Assembly: GCA_937988695.1 (NCBI GenBank)
Contig: CALKHM010000225.1
Location: forward strand, 1-10,517
Origin: an uncultured Microbacterium sp.
GTDB lineage: Bacteria; Actinomycetota; Actinomycetes; Actinomycetales; Microbacteriaceae
Reading direction: 5' to 3'
DNA: 10,517 nt
How positions within the stretch are numbered: position 1 is the stretch's first letter; every line of letters begins with the position of its first letter. The notes below the pieces were generated by a model. It was given only the letters and a program-made list of their open reading frames with translations, did not search any database and was not told the DNA's origin. This document shows positions 6,225-10,517 of this stretch, piece after piece. Both the position numbers and the translations under genes were made by a program.

Positions 6225-6230
6225 TAGGCT
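6225..6230 (+). promoter_or_regulatory. -10 box of leaderless menF promoter
   Basis: TAGGCT ends 6 nt before the GTG at 6237, matching the box of the polyprenyl synthase gene. The spacer is GGTGGG, which could also serve as a weak ribosome site, so leaderless starting is not the only reading. Confidence 0.5.
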
Positions 6231-6236
6231 GGTGGG

Positions 6237-7499
6237 GTGACCGGATCCGTCTCCGCCCGTCTGCGCGTGCGCACGCGGGAGATCCCTCCGATCGACGATC
6301 TCGCCGAGTACGCCGACCCCCGCACCCCGCTGGTCTGGTTGCGCCGCGGCGAGGGCATGGTCGGGCGCGGATGTGCACTGCGCATCGACGTGGACCACAC
6401 CGCCGCCGAGCCGCGGGCGAGTGCGCTGGCACGCGCCTGGGCCGAGCTATGCGCCGAGGCCGAGGTCGACGACGAGCTCTCCCTTACTGGCACAGGACTC
6501 GTAGGATTCGGCGCCCTGACCTTCGACGAACGCTCGGCTGCCGCAAGCTCGATCGTCGTGCCCGCACTGATCGTCGGCCGACGCGACGGCCGTTGCTGGG
6601 CGACCAGCATCCGGCTGCATGACGACGAAGACGAGGATGCCGCTGTCGAGCCGATCCCCTATGGTCCGTACTGGTCGGCCACCGTGGGCCCGGGCGCCCT
6701 CGACCCCGACGGGTACCAGGCCGCAGTGCGGGCCGGGCTCGAGGCGATCGACGCCGGCGAGGTCGGCAAGGTCGTGCTGGCCCGCGATCTGGTCGGTACG
6801 GTGCCGGAGGGGTCGGATCTTCGCCGGCTGCCGCACGAGCTGGTCACCGGCTATCCCGACACGTGGGTGTTCGCCGTCGACGGGATCATCGGAGCGAGCC
6901 CCGAGACGCTCGTGACCGCACGCCGAGGACGGGTGACCGCGCGGGTGCTGGCGGGCACCTTCGCCCGTGGCGCCGACGCCGACGAGGATGCCGCGGCCCG
7001 CGCGGGTCTAGCCGCCAGTGCAAAGAACCTCGACGAGCACGCGTACGCCGTGCAGAGCGTCGTGGACGCGCTGGCCCCGCTCACCACGACGTTGGCCGCC
7101 GACGAGCATCCGTTCACCCTCGAGCTGCCCAACGTGTGGCACCTGGCCACGGACGTCGCCGGCACGCTCTCCGACGGCTCGTCGTCGCTGGATCTGGTGG
7201 CGGCGCTGCACCCGACGGCCGCGGTGGCCGGCACGCCGACCGGTGCCGCGATCGAGGTGATCCGGCGCATCGAGCCGTTCGATCGTCGCCGATACGCCGG
7301 ACCGGTCGGCTGGATCGACCAGCGCGGCGATGGGGAATGGGCCATCGCCCTGCGCTGCGCGCAGTTCGATGCGCCAGTGGGCGAGGTCATGCCGGTGGTC
7401 GCACACGCCGGCGCGGGAATCGTCGCCGGCAGCGACCCCGAGTCGGAGCTGCTGGAGACCCGCGTCAAGTTCCGGCCCATCGTCGACGCCCTGGCGTGA
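6237..7499 (+). CDS. menF: Isochorismate synthase
   Basis: This 420-residue chorismate-binding enzyme converts chorismate to isochorismate, the entry to menaquinone synthesis. The C-terminal catalytic domain (about residues 155-415) shows GKVVLARD with Lys178 as the usual general base, GASPETLV (219-226), LAGTFARG (238-245), SAKNLDEH (261-268), LPNVWHLATDV (297-307) and HPTAAVAGTPTGAA (325-338). It ends with RRYAGPVGWID and GAGIVAGSDPESELLETRVK, whose glutamates bind magnesium in the family. HPTAAVAGTP is typical of isochorismate synthases rather than anthranilate or aminodeoxychorismate synthases. A siderophore or salicylate role (EntC/DhbC type) is possible, but no such genes are nearby while menG is. 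The GTG at 6237 has a -10 box 6 nt before it. No downstream men gene follows; palindrome B begins 43 bp after the stop. Confidence 0.93.
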   Translation: MTGSVSARLRVRTREIPPIDDLAEYADPRTPLVWLRRGEGMVGRGCALRIDVDHTAAEPRASALARAWAELCAEAEVDDELSLTGTGLVGFGALTFDERSAAASSIVVPALIVGRRDGRCWATSIRLHDDEDEDAAVEPIPYGPYWSATVGPGALDPDGYQAAVRAGLEAIDAGEVGKVVLARDLVGTVPEGSDLRRLPHELVTGYPDTWVFAVDGIIGASPETLVTARRGRVTARVLAGTFARGADADEDAAARAGLAASAKNLDEHAYAVQSVVDALAPLTTTLAADEHPFTLELPNVWHLATDVAGTLSDGSSSLDLVAALHPTAAVAGTPTGAAIEVIRRIEPFDRRRYAGPVGWIDQRGDGEWAIALRCAQFDAPVGEVMPVVAHAGAGIVAGSDPESELLETRVKFRPIVDALA

Positions 7500-7542
7500 C
7501 CCGCGCGCCCCGCCGCGCCGGCCCGCCTCGCCTCCCCTCGAC

Positions 7543-7615
7543 CCGCGAGGGTGCATCTGACCGCCGAGGATGCGGGTACTTCCCCCTCCCTCGGCGGTCA
7601 GATGCACCCTCGCGG
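7543..7615. repeat. Palindromic repeat, copy B, with perfect 27-bp stem
   Basis: Bases 7543-7569 are the exact reverse complement of 7589-7615, with a 19-nt loop. The 65-bp core 7547-7611 aligns without gaps to copy A at about 83% identity, and both ends carry GAGGGTGCATCTGAC. At core position 16 and its partner 50, A has G-C and B has C-G, a compensatory change. It begins 43 bp after menF stops and ends 39 bp before the operator of the next gene. It could end menF transcripts or be a dispersed element. No T tract follows. Confidence 0.95.
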
Positions 7616-7654
7616 AAGAACGGCCGCGGACGGACGGAGCGCGGACGCGCCAGG

Positions 7655-7696
7655 TGTACAAGGGGTGTTGTACAAGGGACGTTGTAGGCTTAGGAT
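7655..7696 (+). promoter_or_regulatory. Promoter and probable operator of the ArsR-like gene
   Basis: TTGTAC (7668-7673) and TAGGAT (7691-7696) form a -35/-10 pair with an ideal 17-bp spacer, and the ATG follows 7 nt later, so the mRNA should be leaderless. TGTACAAGGG occurs at 7655-7664 and 7669-7678, and a partial third copy (TGTA) begins at 7683, giving a 14-bp period. The middle copy is the perfect palindrome TTGTACAA (7668-7675) lying over the -35 box. A repressor bound there would block the polymerase; autoregulation by the adjacent regulator is the simplest reading. Confidence 0.6.
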
Positions 7697-7703
7697 CGGG
7701 GGC

Positions 7704-8282
7704 ATGGTCGAACCCGCCCGCCGCCGAACCGTCGCAGTCGCCGACCCCTCCGCGTTGCGTGCCCTGGCGCACCCGCTGCGGCTGAAGATCATCGGCGCCC
7801 TGCGCGAAGACGGGCCGCAGACGGTCGGAGCCCTGAGCGAGCGCCTCGATGCGGCTCCGGGCTCGATCAGCTACCACCGCGGCACCCTCGAGCGTCACGG
7901 CCTGGTCGAGCAGGCGCCCGAGCTCGCGCGCGACGGCCGGGAGAGCTGGTGGCGCGCGAGCGCCGAGCTGACCACGTTCGATCCGGTCCGGCTGCGACGC
8001 GATCCCGCGCAGCGCACCGCCGCCCGCGCCATGCGGCAGGCGTTCGTGCAGGGGTATGCGGCCGATCAGCTCTCCTACCTCGAGCACGAGGACGAGCTCG
8101 ACGAGGAGTGGGTCGCCGCCGCGACGATCAGCGACGACCTGGCCTGGCTCACCGCCGATGAACTGCGGGGGCTCAGCGCCGAGCTCGAAGAAGTGGCCGC
8201 CCGCTGGCACACGCGCGGCGACCGGGAGCGCGCGGGAGCCGCACCGGTGCGCATCATCTACTCGGCCTATCGAAGGCCATGA
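7704..8282 (+). CDS. ArsR-like winged-helix transcriptional regulator
   Basis: This 192-residue protein has an N-terminal winged helix-turn-helix of the ArsR/HTH_20 type. It runs from RALAHPLRLKIIGALRE (19-35) through VGALSERLDAAPGSISYHRG (41-60) to TLERHGLVEQ (61-70). No cysteine-based metal site is visible, so this is not a classical arsenic sensor; the acidic C-terminal part (about 85-180) probably senses a small molecule. The frame is open back to 7551 inside palindrome B, but ATG 7704 is preferred: it has a matching promoter and starts just before the domain. Its stop overlaps the start of the exporter gene (ATGA at 8279-8282), so the two are translated together. A role as local repressor of itself and the exporter is inferred from this overlap and the operator-like repeats. 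Confidence 0.88.
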   Translation: MVEPARRRTVAVADPSALRALAHPLRLKIIGALREDGPQTVGALSERLDAAPGSISYHRGTLERHGLVEQAPELARDGRESWWRASAELTTFDPVRLRRDPAQRTAARAMRQAFVQGYAADQLSYLEHEDELDEEWVAAATISDDLAWLTADELRGLSAELEEVAARWHTRGDRERAGAAPVRIIYSAYRRP

Positions 8283-9514
8283 CGACGGCATCCGCCCTCT
8301 CTCTGCGACGCACACCGATCGTCGCACTGCTGGCTGCCGACGGCATCTCGCGCGCCGGCAACGCGATCACGGTCGTCGCCGTCCCGCTGATCGCGCTGCA
8401 GATCTCGAACACGCCCCTGGCGATCGCCGCCGCCGGGATCGCCGCGACCCTGCCGATGGTGATCGGCGGTGCCGTCGGCGGCGTCGTGGTCGATCGGCTC
8501 GGATTCCGGCGAGCGAGCATCATCGCGGATGCGGCCAGCGGCATCACCGTGCTCGCCGTCCCGCTGCTTGCGGCTGCCGATGCCCTGAGTCTCGGGGCGC
8601 TCCTGACCCTCGTGTTCCTCTCGAACCTGCTGGACGCCCCCGGCAGCGCCGCGCGCGCCAGTCAGATCCCGGAGCTGTCGGCGATGGCTGGGATGCCGCT
8701 GCCGCGCGCCGCCGCCGTCCAGGCCACGGTCGCCCGCTCCGCGACGATGGTCGGCGCGGGTGCTGCGGGACTGCTGGTGGCGCTGACCGGCCCCGCCCCC
8801 ACGATGCTCGTCGATGCCGCGACGTTCGGGGCCGCCATCGCGCTCACGCTGGCGTTCGTACCGCACGTCGCGCTGCCGGGTGGGGATCGGGCAGACGCCG
8901 AACAGGACCGGGGCCTCGGCTGGCGGGCGCTGACAGCCGGCATGCGGTTCATCCTGCGCACGCCCCTGGCGTACGCGATGATCGCGATGGTGGTCGTCAC
9001 CAACGCCATCGACACCGCCGGACTCACGGTGCTGCAGCCCCTCTACGCGCAGAGCCTCGGCCACGGCGGCGCGGAACTCGGTGTCATGATCGCCTGCTTC
9101 TCCGGCGGCGCGCTGGCCGGCGCCGCGCTGTACGGCATCGTCGGCGACCGTCTGCCCCGCCACGGCTTGCTGATCGTGTTGTTCCTGCTGGCCGGTCCCC
9201 CGCCGTACCTCGTGCTGATGTTCGCGCCTCCGTTCGCCGTCGTGGCCGTGGTGCTCGCACTGGCAGGTCTGGCCGCCGGCCCGCTGAACCCGATGATCGA
9301 TGCCGCCCTCTACCGCCTGATCCCCGCGGGGATCCGCGCGCGGGTGCTGGGGGCACTGACTGCCGGTGTGACCGCCGCGATGCCGCTCGGCAGTTTTCTG
9401 GCCGGTGCCGGCGTCGATGCGCTCGGCTTGACCGCGGCGCTGGGATCAGCGGCTGCGCTGTACCTGGTGACGATCGTGAGCTCCGGGTTCGGTCGCCGCT
9501 GGCGCGGCTTCTGA
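8279..9514 (+). CDS. MFS exporter
   Basis: This 411-residue protein consists largely of hydrophobic helices, about twelve by eye, with a central hydrophilic loop near residues 200-220 (HVALPGGDRADAEQDRGLGW). The loop between helices 2 and 3 reads GGVVVDRLGFRRAS (67-80), a form of the major-facilitator motif A. It resembles the MFS_3-type drug or macrolide exporters common in actinobacteria, which pump small compounds out across the cytoplasmic membrane in exchange for protons; the substrate cannot be read. ATG 8279 overlaps the regulator stop by 4 bp, indicating translational coupling and control from the operator at 7655-7696. Its stop is 18 bp from the stop of the convergent ABC permease. 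Confidence 0.9.
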   Translation: MTTASALSLRRTPIVALLAADGISRAGNAITVVAVPLIALQISNTPLAIAAAGIAATLPMVIGGAVGGVVVDRLGFRRASIIADAASGITVLAVPLLAAADALSLGALLTLVFLSNLLDAPGSAARASQIPELSAMAGMPLPRAAAVQATVARSATMVGAGAAGLLVALTGPAPTMLVDAATFGAAIALTLAFVPHVALPGGDRADAEQDRGLGWRALTAGMRFILRTPLAYAMIAMVVVTNAIDTAGLTVLQPLYAQSLGHGGAELGVMIACFSGGALAGAALYGIVGDRLPRHGLLIVLFLLAGPPPYLVLMFAPPFAVVAVVLALAGLAAGPLNPMIDAALYRLIPAGIRARVLGALTAGVTAAMPLGSFLAGAGVDALGLTAALGSAAALYLVTIVSSGFGRRWRGF

Positions 9515-9535
9515 GCGGCCGCCCGGCCGAGCTCA
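9512..9535. terminator. Possible shared hairpin between convergent stops
   Basis: TGAGC (9512-9516) pairs with GCTCA (9531-9535), and GGCCG (9517-9521) with CGGCC (9524-9528); a GA bulge (9529-9530) and a 2-nt loop remain. Both stop codons are part of the stem. There is no T tract, and the loop is tight, so it would at best be a weak bidirectional, non-canonical terminator. Confidence 0.35.
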
Positions 9536-10342
9536 GATCGAGCGCTGATAGGCGCGCAGGGAGCGCACGGCCCACGTGAACGCGAGCGCCGCGAGCAGCA
9601 CGAGCCCACCGAGCTGCCACCATGCGGCCTCGGGGTACGAGCCGCCCAGTCCTGCGCGGCCGAGCTCCACGGCCCAGGTCATCGGGTTTCCGCGCGAGAT
9701 CTGCTGAACCCACTCCGGCATGAGCGCGGCGGGCATCATGGTGGTCGACAGGAACGTCGCCGGCAGCACGATCAACTGCGACAGGCTGATCAGGGCGATC
9801 TGATTGCGCGAGATCAACGCGACGGCTGTGGACGCACAGCAGAAGATCGCCGCCAGCACTGTCGCGACGCCCAGCGCCACCAGCATCCCGCCCGTGCCTG
9901 CCGAGTAGCGGGCGCCGGCGAGCGCGCCGATCCCCAGCACCACGAGCGACTGGGCGAGGCCGACGACCAGCTGCTGCACCAGTTGCCCGGTGATGATCGC
10001 CGAGCGCGAGATGGGCGAGGTGAGGTACTGGTCCATGACGCCGGAGTTGATGTCGTCGATGTACCCGGTGCCCGCCCACGCGCCCGAGTACAGCACCGTC
10101 ATCATGAGGATGCCGGGCACCAGATAGTCGATGTAGCCGGCCTCACCGAACTGCGGCAGCACCCCCAGCGAGTGGAAGACCTGGCCGAACAGCACGATCC
10201 AGATCACCGGCTGGACGAGGCTCATCACCGGTCCCCACGCCTGCCGCATCGACACGATCAGCCAGCGTCGCAGCACCTGACCGGTCTGGGTGAGCCAGCC
10301 TGCGCGATGGATGGCGGGCCTCGGGATGGCGACGGAGGTCAT
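9533..10342 (-). CDS. ABC-2 type exporter permease, DrrB-like
   Basis: This 269-residue membrane protein fits the ABC-2 permease family, with about six hydrophobic helices by eye (roughly 41-58, 75-92, 116-142, 152-176, 182-200 and 243-260). The segment INSGVMDQYLTSPISRSAI (98-116) matches the cytosolic coupling helix of DrrB-like permeases. LPATFLSTTMMPAALMPEW followed by the NP at 219-220 matches their conserved late segment. It would form the channel of an exporter driven by the adjacent ATPase, of daunorubicin-resistance type; the substrate is unknown. The start ATG at 10342 overlaps the ATPase stop (ATGA) and has AAGGAG 7 nt upstream, so it is coupled to it. Confidence 0.9.
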   Translation of the reverse strand: MTSVAIPRPAIHRAGWLTQTGQVLRRWLIVSMRQAWGPVMSLVQPVIWIVLFGQVFHSLGVLPQFGEAGYIDYLVPGILMMTVLYSGAWAGTGYIDDINSGVMDQYLTSPISRSAIITGQLVQQLVVGLAQSLVVLGIGALAGARYSAGTGGMLVALGVATVLAAIFCCASTAVALISRNQIALISLSQLIVLPATFLSTTMMPAALMPEWVQQISRGNPMTWAVELGRAGLGGSYPEAAWWQLGGLVLLAALAFTWAVRSLRAYQRSI

Positions 10343-10517
10343 GCCGCTGCTCCTTCCGTGACGGCGGGCGTCTGCTCGCCGAAGGTGTGTCCGACGAAGT
10401 GCAGGTACACGTCGTCGAGGGTGGGGTGGGATACCGCGACCTGCCCGTAGCGGATGCCTGCGGCATCCAACGCCGAGATCACCGCACCGACCGCGGCGGA
10501 GGCGTCGTCGGTGCGCG
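10339..10517 (-). CDS. ABC exporter ATPase, DrrA-like, 3' end only
   Basis: The frame enters from the right edge and gives the last 58 residues of an ABC ATPase, ending at TGA 10341-10339. Walker motifs lie outside the window. The part seen has an alternating helix/strand region ending in SHPTLDDVYLHFVGHTF, which matches the C-terminal PTLDDVFL-type signature of drug-resistance (DrrA) ATPases. The 4-bp overlap with the permease gene marks a two-gene operon for ATP-driven export. Substrate and full length cannot be judged here. Confidence 0.85.
   Translation of the reverse strand, partial: RTDDASAAVGAVISALDAAGIRYGQVAVSHPTLDDVYLHFVGHTFGEQTPAVTEGAAA
10350..10355 (-). promoter_or_regulatory. Shine-Dalgarno site of the ABC permease
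   Basis: On the minus strand AAGGAG lies 7 nt before the permease ATG, within the last codons of the ATPase gene. It fixes the permease start. Confidence 0.7.

Noticed and set aside
5456..7615. Region between the two palindromes as a composite mobile element
   Set aside because: The interval contains only DUF402 and menF, no transposase, and no target-site duplication is visible at the outer ends.
7551..7703. Open frame extending the ArsR-like gene upstream into palindrome B
   Set aside because: It would read through the promoter and operator. ATG 7704 matches the promoter geometry and the domain boundary.
7008..8327. 439-codon minus-strand frame
   Set aside because: It is antisense to menF and the ArsR-like gene and passes through palindrome B. 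No domain is recognisable.

Overview
The window looks like a chromosomal segment of a high-GC actinobacterium, most likely Microbacteriaceae and plausibly Microbacterium. This is inferred from the roughly 70% GC, the codon use, the GTG starts, the menaquinone genes and the frequent start codons placed directly behind a -10 box. It contains nine complete genes and the 3' end of a tenth, most of them housekeeping or transport genes. I see no transposase, integrase, CRISPR array, tRNA, rRNA or phage gene.

Layout. Positions 1-112 hold two copies of a 59-bp tandem repeat in front of yajQ (149-637, +). A gene-poor, locally AT-richer stretch follows (638-1044). A minus-strand block then reads, in transcription order: a DUF402 protein (6098-5541), the demethylmenaquinone methyltransferase menG (5324-4605), a long-chain polyprenyl diphosphate synthase (4565-3504), an FprA-type ferredoxin/NADP reductase (3444-2080) and an alpha/beta hydrolase (2058-1045). 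Divergent from DUF402 is menF, isochorismate synthase (6237-7499, +). Next come an ArsR-like regulator (7704-8282, +) and an overlapping MFS exporter (8279-9514, +). Convergent with these is a minus-strand DrrAB-like ABC exporter pair: permease 10342-9533 and the ATPase 3' end 10517-10339.

How the genes fit together. menF commits chorismate to menaquinone, the polyprenyl synthase supplies the isoprenoid tail, and menG performs the last ring methylation, so the middle of the window is a respiratory-quinone cluster. The neighbouring FprA-like flavoprotein could be a redox partner, but that link rests on proximity only. The right third carries two unrelated drug-efflux-type systems facing each other.

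The most notable non-coding structure is a pair of 65-bp palindromic repeats (5456-5520 and 7547-7611; the second has a perfect 27-bp stem at 7543-7615). They have the same length, about 83% identity and one compensatory base-pair swap. Each lies shortly behind a stop codon and before the next promoter. A second pattern is that seven of the genes have a TANNNT box exactly 6-7 nt before the start codon, as expected for leaderless mRNAs. The ArsR-like gene adds a TTGTACAA operator over its -35 box. Several intergenic gaps also carry short tandem repeats (59, 15, 21-22, 25 and 14 bp). I found no clearly new multi-gene system; the palindromic repeat family is the best candidate for something undescribed.
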